From assembly GCA_036785705.1 (NCBI GenBank), contig JAWUZG010000051.1:15776501-15840500 (forward strand): a stretch of 64,000 nt of DNA. The letters are read 5' to 3'. This stretch comes from Acanthornis magna. Lineage: Eukaryota > Chordata > Aves > Passeriformes > Acanthizidae. Position numbers and translations under genes: made by a program. The notes beneath the pieces are model-generated. The model searched no databases and was not told the DNA's origin. It worked only from the letters and a program-made list of their open reading frames with translations. Positions within the stretch are counted from its first letter, which is position 1; every line of letters begins with the position of its first letter. Positions 11,933-25,800 of the stretch are shown here, piece by piece.

Positions 11933-14900
11933 AAATCTCACGATTCCTCCTATTACAGTAATTTTTTCCCTCTCTCATTCTTACAGCTTTTTCACCTTTT
12001 CTATTCTCTGCTCCACCTGCTTCTGACCCTCTCTCCTTACCTGTTCCATTTCAAGGCTAATTTGCCAAGGATTTACAAAGTATTCGCTGGATTCATTTCA
12101 GATAGTGATAGCATGACTCACCAAGTTCCAGTCTCACTGAAGACAGGGTTTCAGTAACCTCACCTATACTGCCCTGTCAGGAAGCTTCTCAGCATTACTG
12201 CAGTGGGGCTTCAGAAATGGAACATCTTGCCTTTGTCTGACCTGCAAAGCCTTATCACATCTTCAGACCAACTAACACAGTTACACCCACAATGCATGTT
12301 CAGTGAGGTTTCTCAGCCACAGCTCCCATCCTATGCGTCTTTGTAAGCCTATATAAAGATTAGTTACTATTCTTGACGTCCCCTTTTTGCAGTATGTACC
12401 AACAGTGTAGTCTACAACTCAGTACTGAAGTTATTAATGTCCAGCACCTGACAGCAAATGCAAATCACAGGAAACTGATTGGACAGGTGGAGATTTTTCA
12501 TTTATTATCTCTTCTGACCAGACCTTCAGGCCCTGGCAGTCATACAGAGCAAGAAGACAAACACCAGTCCACACTGAATGCCTGCACAGAGGAGGACCTT
12601 TCTCCTATCTAGGTTTTGGGGTCAGAGCACATGTCCCTTGGAGTTCAGCTTAGGATCTAGACTTGCATGACTGGTCTTGGTTCACCAAAGGCTGCCAGAA
12701 AAAAAAATACCCAGAGATTGGCAGAGCCTATAAAATGAAGAATTTATCTGGAAGCCATAAATAAAATTACCTAGGCACCAAGTTTTAGAACAATCTGCGG
12801 GAGAATTACAGAAACAAACCGAAACAAGGTTCTCCAGCCAAACTGCTCAAAGGATTTCCCTAAAATAATGGCCTCTTCCTTTGGCTGAAATACTGCACTA
12901 TAGCAAAACTGGCCTCTGTTCTACAGGTCAGACTCCAAATCAAGACTGAGAGTCGTACGCAAAAATTCCCAGGCAACTCATATCTTAAAAACACTGTGGG
13001 CTGACCCACAACCTCATGGGCTCCTCCTTCCCCAAAGAGTATGCTCCAACACTCATAAAAGGATGCACACTTTTCTCTGGCCTCTATATTTTGCCCACAT
13101 TATGCTTTAAATATTTTAACTATTTTGTCATGCACCAAAGCTGGGTCAAAGAAGAGAGTCAAAGATCTTATCTTATATTTATTTCGGAGCTAAGGACAAT
13201 AAATTACTCCAGATATCCTGGACATCCAGCATGTAACTTTCCTACATGAGGTCTCCACAAGCAAGGTTTTTGCAAGAGGGTTTTGCAGCATATCCCATCC
13301 CAGAAGTGAGATCAGCAGGAAAGCAGTGGACAGACGGTTTATACAGTGACATTCTATACAGACAGTCTTTCACCGTGCCAGCAGCAAGTACCCATTTGGC
13401 CTGAGACGTGGCACACAATCACTTTCACAGAGATGCAGATAGCAGGAGATCTGGCTGTCATTCCTAGCCAAGCCAACTTACCAGAGGGGGCCCCTCTGGC
13501 TGAGCTTCTGTTTCTGAGTAACCTGTACTGATATAAAAATATCATTTGCACAACACCAGGCCTGGGAGCAGGCAGGGTAGGTAGGTAGTAACAGGGAACT
13601 GAGGGGAGAGATGAGGTTATTTGCAAGCTGTGCTTAGACCCACACACGTTTTGTACATCTGTCCTGAGGGAGTGCATATGACAGTTTGGGACATTCCAGG
13701 CTGCTTCAAATGTTGCTTCTGACATAGGTTCACCTGTCTGAACTGGTCAGAGTATTTTGATGGAAAGAACTTGGAGTATATGCTGTCTATGCCATGATAA
13801 GCAAAGGAGGAAGGATAAGATTAAGCGGAAAAAACAGGAAGAGAGAGCATAAAAATTTTCACTTTTTAACCAGATAAGAACCACAGATAGGTGACAGTAG
13901 AGAGAGCAGAGGTAAGCAAACATCAGATTGACTAAGTTGGGAACAAACATGATGGTAGCAGAAGCACATGGAGGCTGACAAAGCACAATTGTTTGGGCAG
14001 CTATCCCAGCCCATTACACCAACCGGGATGCAGGCTGGGTTGCTTGGTCATTCCAGTATTGGTACGTGACCAGGAATATTGGCAAAATCACGACAAATGG
14101 AGGGAGAAAGGAAAAGAGCCTACTGTCTTTCTAAGGTAAAGATTGATTCCATTTGGCCAGCTCTTTGTACCTACTAATTTTAAAAGTCAGGAACAGTTTA
14201 GATAAATCTGTGCAACCAGTTTCTTTGTAAGGAACATATGACATTGCTTACTAAAGAATGTATTGATTTATCTTTGGGTAGAAGCGAACTCTTAAAAGAG
14301 CTGTCATCCACTCTTAAGGCTAAGTATACTCTCATGGTCACACAAGCTTGTTGTTCCTCTGTAAATGGTATAAAACCCCCTGGTTTTACTACCAGTTTTA
14401 TCTTATACTCCTGCAGGGGTGTAGCCTCAGATTTCCATGCTAAAACCTCAGCTGAAAGCGGAAACCTTCGCTAATACAATACATTTTCCTATCTCCTTAA
14501 TTTCCCTCTTGAATTCATTGTAGTTGGAGGATCCTGGGATTTACTACACTGTATTAACCTTGTAGGGTTTGGATTTTTTTTTTATTAGGCCCTTTTTGTT
14601 TCTTTTAGGAGTATTATAATTTAATTATTATGCACCTAGCTATTTCTTTAGTTTTGTTGACTATTAGCTTTATGTACACTATCAGCAAAGTTGATACAGC
14701 CGTCTATGCGCTAAATGTATGAGATTTTATGTTTCCTCATTATCTTTCCTCTATATTTAATGTAAGTATTCTCTCAGTATTCATATTACCTTACTTCTTG
14801 GTATTTTAATTATTTAGTTGTTTTGTATAATACCTGGCTTGCTCTGGCTTCTTCCTTTTTCCTTCACTTCTATTAAATTTAAGACTGTCAGATATGTCAC

Positions 14901-14967
14901 TCTATCAAAAGACTCAACAAACCATTATTTAGCTTTCACACATACATCACCAGTCTAGGAAAAATGA

Positions 14968-15216
14968 GGATTCAGGGGAAAGGTGCTTTAGTTTTTGTCT
15001 TTGTTTCTCACCATTCTACTCTATTTTAACTAGCAATAAATTAAATTTGTTTTATCCAAATCAAGTCTTACATTGACAGTAGCTGGTAAGTGATCTTCCT
15101 GTCTTCACCTTGACTCATCAGCTTTTCCATTTTATTTTCTTTCTCTGTCCTGTTGAAGATGGGGAGTGAGAGATTTGGGTGGAGGTCTCACAACCAGCCA
15201 GGATCCACCCACCACA
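14968..15216 (+). mobile_element. Decayed 3' end of an LTR of the same general type
   Basis: The stretch runs GTGCTTTAG..TTTCTCACCATTCTACTCT, then AGCAATAAATTAAATTT (poly(A) signal at 15035-15040), TCAAGTCTTACATTGACAGT, and ends CAACCAGCCAGGATCCACCC ACCACA. The order and wording follow the R-U5 end of the passerine LTR group that I also see at 32108-33486, although this copy is more diverged and belongs to a different subfamily. The 3' boundary (CCACCACA at 15216) is fairly clear; the 5' boundary is approximate because similarity fades near 14970. It is in plus orientation, antisense to STXBP5L. No matching upstream LTR was found. Confidence 0.65.
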
Positions 15217-18215
15217 ATTTCTTTGATTGCTTAACAGAGGCCAGCTTTGTTTATACATAGGTAAGAGTAAGCCGAGTCTCTATTAAGTTTGGCAGTCATA
15301 ACATAGCTTGTGTCAGAAAAGCAGAAAGGATCCTTTTCAAATAGTTGTATATACTAAAACTAATTTCACATGTGCCATCACGGATAAGACCACACACTGA
15401 TGTAAACAGATCTTCCCGAAGCTGTTTGGAAGTGTAGTGCCTATTCCCTGGCAGTCGTCCTGCACTGCCTTTCTAGGGCTCCAAGAAACACTGATTTTTT
15501 TATATACAGCAAGTAAAGTATTTGCATCTCTTTGGACTACATAACAAGGAATATTCACAAGATGCAGCATAAAGTTTGATGTTTGGTTTTGGATGAACAT
15601 GCACAGTCCCATCTTGGGGGAAATGTTTGTGGGAGGATCAACTAATACAAAATAATCCCAGTTCAGGTGGAGTGAGGAAGAAAACTGTGTGTGAAAGCAT
15701 TACCACTTCCTCCTTTCTGCAAGACCTTTTGCTTGTTGCTCTGAGCCTGCCCGATGGCTGGATACAGAAAGAGTGACATGATAAATCTCTGGTTTGCATC
15801 TCCTGAAGTGATGTTATCTCCCTTCTGGTACAGGACTGTGGCAAAGAACCCAAACCCAGTCCTTTGTGCCACACTAAGACCAGGAATAATCTGCCTAAGG
15901 CAGATCAGTGCCTCACTTCTTGCATTTCCTTGTTTCCTCAAGGAAGCTATGTATAAATAGAAGTAATAAGCAAAATCTTTTGGAGCCCTAGGGAAGTATT
16001 GCTTGTAAAAGAAGGGCAAGGCATTAGTCTCTAAAGTCAATTTCTCCTGAGGGCAGACATCATGACTGCACTACAAGCAGGATTAAACAAAGCAATTACT
16101 TAGTTAACCATATTATATAAATAATATTATTTTATAGAATCCATGAAACACTATCAGAGGTACAGATACAGTAATTACTGCTTTCATACAGTAAATTATA
16201 CTGCATGTGGAAATGTCTACACACAAAACCCATTTTGCCTCAAGTAGTTGTCATATACATAAAATGTTCTGTTTCCCCTCATGGCTATTACAGTAAAGTT
16301 GTCAAGGAGACTGGAGAATTGGACACTCATTGTGGAACTGCCCACAAAGAAAAAACCCACCGTTGAATTATATTACATGCAAAAGCAGAGATCTAACAGT
16401 TCCTGGAAAGGACAAAGAGATGCTGAAAAGCCAACTAGATCTGAAGCTATCGTGGATGAAGTACTCTGCTGTTGATGACAGATACTTGTGTAAAGGCATT
16501 CCTTCAAGCTGGCTTTGGGGAACTGCATAAAAACAAACTAGATCCTATCCCTTGAGAAAGGGAAAAATAAAGAAGAATCAGGAGGTGAAAAAAAAGGCAT
16601 AAGTGAAAGGCATAAGTTGAGAAGGGAATTTTTCATTCCCAAATAGTAGTCGGGGTACAGCTGGGAATGACTGAGAAAATAAAAGCTCTGAAAAGACACA
16701 AAATGGATAAAACACAAATCCACGTCAATACACAGCAGAAAGAAAAAAGAAAAAAAGAAGGTAAAGTCCAAAAACTATCAGCAATGATTTGCAGTAAAAA
16801 ATTTCTGAAATGAAAGCTAACTTCAACAGAGCAAGAAGAAAGCATGAGCTAATGATACAAAAGTTTGCAACATTTCAGAGTCTTCGTTGACCTTTAAGCC
16901 CACAAAAACAGACTGCAGAATTGAAAAATGGAACCGAAGACTCCCATGACAGCTGTACAGAAATAAAACTAGCAGTTTTCGAAGAAGATACTGAAACTTT
17001 GAGCTGTTTTGCACTTCATCAGAAGTTGTTCCTGACAGCAGCGGGTATTAATTTATTTGGTGTACGTTCATTTGGGGAGATGAGAGAGTAGTTATGCTGT
17101 AAGATGTGACTCTTACTCAGAAGAAATGGACTGAAATTAAGAAGCCAGTCACTGTAAAACTGTATTCAAAAGACTTGTAAGGATGGAAACTTTTATTTGA
17201 TTATTTTATCCTAAAATTAGAAAGCTCAAAAAGAAGACTTCAGCAATATTACAATCTGGACCAAGCAAAATGTGGAAAATACACAGATTATGTATCCCTC
17301 AATCATCCTGGAATGTTTTATGCACTCTAAGAAATCAAATGACTTAAATACTGTTGTAAGAACTTGAAATACCAAGGCAATCTTTAAAGTAGGTAGAAGA
17401 ATGCTACGACAAAACAGAATCAAATTAAAACAACTTTCCTTTTGAAAGAAAAAATACCCTGCACAATTGTAGAAGTAGTGTAATGCTTTCTGAGAAGAAT
17501 AAAAAACTGGTGTTAGAAAGTGATAGAAGGAGTTAAGAGAGGGGACAAAGAAAAAGAACATCTATATTAGTCACTGTTGTGGACTTGAAGTTGACTGAAC
17601 ATGGCAGCACTGAAAAAACACCTGCACAAGCAGATACTTCTGTAGTGTCAGTAGTCAGACATCTTCCACAGTTCTGCTTTCCATAAAGGTGCAGTGCTCC
17701 AGGGAATTTGAGACCTTCTTTTCATTGGTAGAGCCACAGGGAAATTTCTGAGAATGAGTGTAAGTTAGATACATAATTTATATGCTGTGGATCAAAGCTG
17801 GGAGTTGGAGCAAGCAAGAATCAGCTCAACCTCAAGATGCAACTCTGAGTCTTAGACACACTTTCTGAAATCTCTGGAAGAAGGAAGCCTTGAAACTTGT
17901 GCTTTCTTTATATTAATAATATCTCCATTTGGGTCTGCACACAGATGGGGTAGCAGATTCTTCTGGATTGTTCTTCTCCTCCTGTGTAATGCTTTCCCTC
18001 ACTGCTGTGGAACTACTGACTCTGAGTCACCATTTTAGGAAAAAGGGATGGGCAAAGAAAGGGCTTGGACAGGAGATACCAAGTTATGGCTCTGTTATAA
18101 CTGAGTTCCAGTCTGCCCAATTCTTTGATACTCCAAATCCCATAAATTTTGGCAAGTTTCAATTATTAATTTTCATTCAGTTATTTGTATTCATATTAAT
18201 ATTCATATTCATTCA

Positions 18216-18362
18216 TTAGACAGTGGGGTGTTCAAACACTGGAATCTTACTGGGGGCTTACAATGCAGAGTTTTCATTTTTGGAGTTCAGTGGACACATA
18301 TCAAGATTTTCTTTTCCTTTCCAACACTAGATGACCTTCCCAAATGTATTATCATGCTGTGA
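18216..18362 (+). mobile_element. Decayed CR1 3'-end fragment
   Basis: GTGTTCAAACACTGGAA, TTTTTGGAGTTCAGTGGACAC and CCAACACTAGATGACCTTCC occur in the order seen at the 3' end of CR1 elements, where a GTTCAGGCACTGGAA block precedes the final GGACTAGATGACCT block. Divergence is high and no terminal octamer repeat survives, so the extent is approximate. Confidence 0.5.
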
Positions 18363-21300
18363 AAATCAATCTCATTGTAGTTGGAGTAAATAGAGACATG
18401 CTGGGCTCATTGACTATTTTTCTCTTCCAGAGCTGTTTCCAAACATTTGGAAGAAAAAGAGAGAAGCTGTTTGCTTATTAGAGAGTAGAAAAACAAACAG
18501 TATCATGAGCCTCAAACCCCTCTGGCAAAGGACTAGCTCTGCTACATAACAGAGAAATGACAAGTGAAAAAGTTTTGATTTATTCATTCTTAGCTGAGAA
18601 GATGCTTCAGTGTGGCCTGAAGTAGTGATAACGCATGAGATGATAGAAACGGCTGAGACAAGATCTGGTATCCATATGCTTGTTTCTTCTCAGCTCTGTT
18701 CAAGGACAGATCCACTGAGACATAGACAGTGCACATGATTTAAGAAGGAAATTTTCCCTGCAACTTCTAGAATCAGTTATGACTCAGTTCTGAAAATAAT
18801 CTTAAAAAAAAAAAAAGAAGAAAGAACCTGTTTCCTTGGCATTATTAGTCTGTTGAGGCCTTAATTTCTCACTAACATTAGATACTGTTTAAACTCACTG
18901 AATGATCTCTCCTGCAGGAGAAGACAACAGTCCCTTAGATAAAATATGTATTGCAAGAATCTTTTTGACATGTATCTCTACTAGATGCTTCTGAACAGGT
19001 CATAAAACCACTATCACTCAATAATACAGTGCTCTACAGATCTTTCAGATACAAATGTAGGAAATGAAATCACAAAAAAACCCAAACCTCTGCACCAAAA
19101 CCCAACTTTGTAAGTAAAAGTAGCTATGCAGGACAAGGTGATCAGATTTCTTGCATCGTATGCAAAGTCTAAAAATGCTACGTCTGTTTCCCCTTCAAGT
19201 ATTCAAACTACCAAGCCTCTTCACCTCAGTCTTTCACTGGAACAGAATTACTGCTACAAAAAAATTCTTGTCAGTCATTTGATGGGCCTCACTGACTCTA
19301 AATGTTTGGTTGTTTTCTGAGGATGACGGTTACACGGAGATTTCATTTGAAGTAGATACACATCAGTGAAAAGAAAGGGGGGGATTAAAAGAAAGAGAAG
19401 TTATGTTGGTCGACTTTCAATTTTAGAAACTGTACAAGAATTGCATAAAGAGGGATGAACTCCTTCAGGCTTGTTAGAGCAGATGACACACAAACGTGAC
19501 ACACTGAAAATTTTTACTTGCAAACCCTCCATCTAAACCGAGGACTTGAATGTAGCAGCAGAGCAATGGCTTTCACTGTTCTTTTCTTGACAATAAGTTT
19601 GACAGACATATGATTGCGCAAAAGGTAATCCCTCTCCTTCCAAGCTTTAAAAGAACAGTAACATCTTCAAACTAACTTCACATTCTGAAATGTTATAATT
19701 AAATCAGAATTTAAAATATTGTTATGAGCACCATTGCCCCTTCCACTGTTCATGGTAAGGCTGAAGATTTTCTTAGATTTTACATAGATATGTTTTCCTA
19801 TTTTCTTCCATCTTTGAAAGCACCTAACATCAACAGGTCCTGTGAACTTATACAGCCTTGAACAACCTGACCTTTTAGCTGATCTTACTGTGAGCAGGAA
19901 GTTGGTCTAGAAAATTCTAGAGAAGCCTTACAAAATTAATTATTTTATTATTTTATTATACTAAAATGTGAAAAATATGCAAAAAATGTGTGAAAATAAT
20001 GTGAAGATTAGAAAACATAATCAAATCAGAACAAAATAAAACTGTCCTCTCAAACATTCTTCTCAATACCATTCCAAAGGAAAGTCTATAATCGTAAGCT
20101 CATCCTCATGAAGTACACTTAAAGTTAATAACATTTCCTTTAAAAGCTAATCTAAGTTGCATTTTATGTGCCGGAAAGCAACAGTACTGGAAGAGACATC
20201 ATAGTTTATTATCAGATAGAGTTCAAATTACTTTACTGACTTGCCCAGTTTCAACTTCAGCAGGACTACAGTATCTCTAACAGTGGTTGGTATGGCAAAC
20301 ATCACCATTACTCCCACCAGCCTCTTCCTCTAATGCAGAGAAATTAATCTGGAGACACATAGGATTTCCTGTCCACCTGCAAAGTATTTGCAAGGACAAT
20401 TTCCTCCACTCCATATCATGGAGTACATGATGAGATTGGATGGAGAGGATGGAGCTTTAGAGAAGTACACCACTTACATGGATCAATTTATCCTTGTAAG
20501 ACTGGTAGAACTAGAAACAGCAATGAATGAATACCTGTGCTCACCCATCAGCAAAAGAGTACATGACAAACCAGCTTTTTAGAAGAACCTATTTTGGTAA
20601 CCATGCAGCACCTCCAAGTACTTGAGGTGACAAGGCCTATCTTTATTCTGCTGTCATTACCTTTCACAACATATGGAAGAGCAATTCTGGAAAATCTAGG
20701 TATATTCCTGCATAGACAATACAAAGAAGATAGTTAGGAGAGGCTGCTTGCTTCCTTGAAGATTCTAAAGAAGCTTATTGCACAACATCTAGCCTATGTC
20801 ACCAACTCCGTATTGAAGCTTGTTAGAAAGCTGCCCTTATTTTCCACACAGAGTGGCATCCTTCTATTGCATTCCATTCTCATGAAAAATGTTTGTTGTG
20901 GCCATTAAAATAATCAAAAAGCATTTATCCAGAAGAATTTTGAAATAATTAGGAAATGAAACTCGGTGGAAGGCCTCCAGTCCATAAAAAAGTTTTGGAT
21001 CTATTTCCCTACAGAACAGAAACGTCCTAATTTCTGGAGGAAAGGAAATTACAAATGCACACAAAATGAAAACATGTTGTTCCCAAAAACTTAAAGACGT
21101 TATCTACTCAGTGTAGTAAACATATACATTATAAAATACAGGATTCAAAAACCCCTCTAATATGTCAACATCACCAAAACACAGTGAGAGACAGAAAACA
21201 ATTAGGATACTTGCCACCTGAATAACTCATCAAAATGATCGTACTCTGGTTTTGATTAAACCATGTTTTCCAGCAATACTTTTTTGCAGCCAAAACTACT

Positions 21301-22412
21301 AACTGAGCAGTCTCACAGAGGCAGAACAACCAAACATTCAAAAATGGAGAACTGGATGAATGATTTACCACCAGACTGAATCCTGACTACTATCTGAATC
21401 CTTGTTTTTTTGTTCTTTGAAGGTAAACTTAGATTTTTAAAACTATGAAGTTCGGTGGGGGCAGAGAGGGAGGAAGAAAATAAGGCACCAGTTCTACCAA
21501 CCTGGAGAACAGAGTGATTAGTATAATTGTAATAACAGAGGGAAAAGAAAAGAAGGAATTTTTGTGAACTGGGGTTACACTGCAGGCCTGTAACTCTATT
21601 CTTAGATACTGTTCTCTTGGTTCACTGAGATTGGTGTACTTCAGTTTACTACCAGAGGTTACAAGTCCCTCACAACATGAAGCAAATGTCTCAGGAATTT
21701 CAAGAAGTACTTTGAGCTTTCCCACAGAAGTTTCTCTTGCTGGAACTTCACAGAGGAAACAGCTGAGAGTTTTTCATTTCTGTTGAGGCTTTTACTTGCA
21801 GAAAGCACAGGTATCCCAATCAGATTTTTATGTCTCTTTCCATTTCATACCCACAACACAGACACCTGCTGACCTTGTTAGAGAATTATAATTTAATAGG
21901 CACTTATTGTCTTTCCTATCACTTCATCAGTTTTTGATGTGTTTGAATTAACCTTGAAATTCTCACTGTGTTGAACAGGTAGCTTGGTCTAGAGATCTCC
22001 TGTTTCTTCTCATCTAAATGATTCCACAGCTCAATGAAGAAAAGTTCTCTGTAGAATCTTAGGGCAAATATACTCCATTATTCTCTTCACAGGATGGAGG
22101 ATATGGTGATCATGCTTTGCTCATAAAAATAGCAAAATCTGAACTTTGGTGATTGTATTTTATGGTGTTTCACAGCTAAACAGTACACCAAAAATATTTT
22201 TCTTTTATATTAAATATAGTTACATGGTCTCTAACATAAATCTGATTCCTAACATCCGGTGAAAAACCAGTTAATACTGCCAGTGCATTCACTGAAATTA
22301 AAGGCTTTGAAAGTTCTGGTAATATTTGCAAAACCAAATAATTCTTAAAAATTAAACTTAAGACAGGTATAAAAATGACCACACACATAAATTTTAAGAA
22401 GTCTGCACTTAC

Positions 22413-22547
22413 AGTTCTATTGCCTTGTTCCACATGATAACATATCCAGAAAGAATGAAGGACTCAATATTTACAATGTGTGTATTTCCTCTCTCTGTTC
22501 CAACATAAAGCCATTTACTCTGGAAAGGTAGATGGCAGTAAGTAATC
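22413..22547 (-). CDS. STXBP5L: STXBP5L exon c, WD40 blades
   Basis: This is a 135-nt exon starting with the last base of the split Arg codon and ending with CT of a split Leu codon. It encodes ITYCHLPFQSKWLYVGTERG, then NTHIVNIESFILSGYVIMWN and KAIE(L). GTERGNTHIVNIESFILSG is the STXBP5L form; STXBP5 has GNIHIVNVESFTLSG (recalled). The acceptor is TTTTCTTTTCCAG|G, a clean pyrimidine tract, and the donor is ACT|GTAAGT, close to consensus. The exon length is a multiple of three and both ends are in the same phase, so skipping it would keep the frame but remove a whole stretch of propeller. It lies between the 21.4 kb and 10.7 kb introns, so it is one of the most isolated exons in the window. 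Confidence 0.98.
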
Positions 22548-22805
22548 CTGGAAAAGAAAAAAACCAAAACAACAAAATAAATATCACATCAACAATATTT
22601 TTTAACACTTTTGCAGCTGAAAGAATTATTCTTCCCATTTTATAACTTGAGAGAAACCTGCCCAGAAAGCATTCTGAATAATGTGCAGGTTCTAGGGGTC
22701 ATCTCCAGGAAAATCATAAAAGAAAACATGAAACAAAACAGGGCCATCCTGCCTGCCTATTTTAAGGGCAGGAAAAAAGAGCTGCATCACTTGAGCACTG
22801 AACTA

Positions 22806-22871
22806 CTATCTACCTCCATAAGTCTATAAATTGCAATAAGTCTATCTACCTCCATTAGTATATAAAATGCA
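22806..22871 (+). repeat. 36-bp imperfect tandem duplication
   Basis: CTATCTACCTCCATAAGTCT at 22806 recurs as CTATCTACCTCCATTAGTAT at 22842, with the following TATAAATTGCA/TATAAAATGCA also repeated. The period is 36 bp. It lies about 260 bp upstream of exon c in transcript orientation. Confidence 0.85.
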
Positions 22872-25800
22872 CTTTGATAGTATTCAAGACTCTCAAGGAA
22901 GTCTTTCTTATTTCCTTTCTTAGAATAAGCAGATTATGCAATTGAACAAACAGAGTTTTGTGGACATCAGTGGGATTCATGTTCTGTACAACAGAAGTGT
23001 AACATCATAATTCACACAAGAAAATATCCATTTATTTGCCATCTGGAAGAGTAGGGCCTTAGATAAGACCATTTATCAAAACTGAATTACTATACACACT
23101 CCTACACTCATATTACAAGGTGATGAACCAGTGCTACACTAGCTTGGACAGATGTCATGACAAGTTCTCATGATAATAAACAAATGTTTTCACAGATGAC
23201 GAATGAGTAGATTCAGGTTGCTTTCATATTATGGTTATTATATAGTTATTACATACATTCAAACAAAACTGAATCTATATGAGATAACATTTGTTTCTAG
23301 ATTATAATAAAATGCATGCTAGCTACAGAGACTGAAACTTAATCCAACCTTAAGGTACCAACTTGTAAATTTTGACAGAAAACCAGGTATTTTGCTTCAT
23401 ATGACATATGTTATTATATTTATCACTCAGTTCCACAAAGAGGCTATTTCTGGCTTTTATATACAAACTTGATTTTTTTTTCCCTTAGCACCTTCTACCA
23501 CCACCAAAGTACACACAGTATTTAAAACCACGCATATTTAAAATTTTCATTCTTACGGTACAGCAATCTTTCTGAATTTACTATAAAGGAGTGAGAGGGG
23601 TGCTGGCAATCTTTCAGTAATTTGGCTCTCTCAGTCAAGTCAAGTCCTCTGAGTAAAGCATTTGCCACCCTTTAAGGAATTGTTCAATAATTATACAGAT
23701 TAAACATACTTTATGTAATTGTTCCCTGTAAAGTACTCTCAACAAACAAAAAGGTTCCAAACAGATTATACACAGTATTTGAATAGTTCTGTAGTTTTCC
23801 AAGTATCTAATAAACTGTCAATACATTTAATGCTAAATTCATTCAAATGAAGAAAATCGCTTTTTTGTACTTATGCATCACGCTGGATTGAATACAGTGA
23901 ATATGGACTCCTCACATTCTAATCTATGGAGAAAGTTATTGTGGAGTCATGGAACCCAGAAAAAGGCTTACTCTTCACAGAAATCTTGTTTTGTTGATTA
24001 AAGTAAGACAAATATGACCTAGGCTTTGTTCTGTCCAGCTGTACAGGGCTAAATGTTACCATCAGTTGTCCAATTTTGGCAATGATTCCAGAGCCTTTAG
24101 TGGAAAGAGCACCAAGTTTTTCAACAGAATTGCATTGAGAATTGAAGCAGTATTTTAGTATGCCTAATTGAAAATGCTTTCAAGAGCAACATAGTACTGA
24201 CATTATGGGTGCAGTCGGACCGATAAAGATCCAACAGAAACAATTGCAGAAGATATATGTCACATACACTGTCCTTGATGGAGTTCAAGCTATCAGCTTT
24301 ATTCTTCTGCTTGTAACAGGTGCAAAGAACAATTTGCCCTTTTCACTTTATCGTTTCAAATGGGAAGCTGTTTTTCATATCTTTCCTGATCCTTTTCCTT
24401 TTAACTAAGCAACTCCATTTCTTTCACTTTCTCTTCAGGTGCACAATTTCCTTCTGGTTAAATTCATATTTAGTCCACTTTTTTTGTTTTATTTCTTGCA
24501 TTTCTCTACTATCTCTACTCTTCCTTCTTGCCCTGCAAAGCATATGAATGTTTTGTTAGGTCCCAGCCCCGAAAAAACTCCTCCAGTTGATAAACCCTCT
24601 TAATTACTTGACGTTGATGCCCACTCCACACTTGTTTGTAGTAAATTGTTAAATTACAGGAAAAGAAGACAATTTTGACTTGAAAGTGTTGAAAATGTAT
24701 CTGTCTAGTCACTGACCAAAAAAAAAATAAAAAATCGTGAGTTCCAAAGTGAACCCTCCTTGACTTGAATGCTACTACTCTAAATTCTTGCAGTAGTGTC
24801 ATTACACTAAGCAGGTTCAAGTCCAATACTACTTTTCAGTCCTCTGTTAAATCCATTCACAAGCCAATATGGGGTACTGCAGAAAACTTGGTCTCCAATG
24901 TGCAGACTGAATCCAATGAATGAATCCAATGTCTTGATTATTAATAAAGTTTCAACATCACCTAACACACTGTTTGAGGCAGCTTTGGGCTGCTTTTTGT
25001 CCTTTTTGAAATTTGTTTTTACGACATGATCTCTAGGCCATACTGCCACAACAATCAAGAGGCCAACTGGGTGCCTCCATTCCCAGATATTGCACGCCCT
25101 CCATTTGCCTGCCTTAGGTTTAAAATTTCAAGAAAATTATTTAAGAACAAGGACCTACAGCACGAGGAAAATCATACTAATGTAGTAACTATTACTAAGT
25201 AGTTAGGCCATAAGACACTGGACTTAGTGTCCTGCTAGCCTATCTGAAATCCCAGACACCAGTCACTACCAAGTCTGGATGTACAATATGAAGGGCCAAA
25301 AGAGAACTAGGTATTGCTAAAGAATGAAAAAAAAGCACCACAGCCTTGCCTGTTTTCTTAAGTTCAGCTACTTCCTCTTAAATAATTTCATTTTGTTTTG
25401 ACAAATTTATGGGACAGCCAGATAAGAAAGTATTCTGCATGTTCTTTCTTCCACAAAGAAAACTCCCCAGTGGGTCTTCATTGTTTACCTGAACTGTTAT
25501 TAGACATGAAATGTCTAATCAAAAAACATAAAAATATCATTATGAAACCTTTTACAATATGTGAGCTTATAAGAAAATGGTATTCCCTTAAAGACAATTC
25601 AGGAATGTAACAAACCTATTAGAACACAGGGATTACTAGACATTTTAATACAATATATTGCTAGACTTCAACAAACAAAGCCATTATGATTTTCATATTC
25701 TCCTAAAACTCTGCACTTCTCTGAAGTAGTTTTATTTTACATTATGTAAATTAAATTCATACTGCTTTATATATTCTTGACTTTTCACTTCTACAGAAAA

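Larger units (their letters stand above)
11687..22412 (-). other. STXBP5L intron between exons c and d (10,726 bp)
   Basis: This is a GT-AG intron (donor GTAAGT, acceptor CTTGCAG). It contains a 24-base T run (11909-11932), the 3' end of a decayed LTR ending at 15216, an ATTCAT-rich patch (18188-18215) and a decayed CR1 3' fragment (about 18216-18362). The stretch 12600-14600 is somewhat richer in G and C and has two open frames near 80-120 codons with no similarity I recognise. It could include degraded internal sequence of the element whose LTR ends at 15216, but I cannot show that. Nothing else was recognised. Confidence 0.8.

Noticed and set aside
12340..12370. TATA-like CTATATAAAG
   Set aside because: Isolated in an AT-rich intron, with no downstream gene, CpG content or initiator context.
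12600..14967. Internal retroviral genes upstream of the old LTR end at 15216
   Set aside because: The frames at 13354-13725 and 14238-14474 show no gag, pol or env motif that I can recognise, and no upstream LTR copy is visible.
24770..24840. Possible tRNA B-box (GGTTCAAGTCC) near 24814
   Set aside because: No matching A-box, acceptor stem or cloverleaf can be drawn around it.
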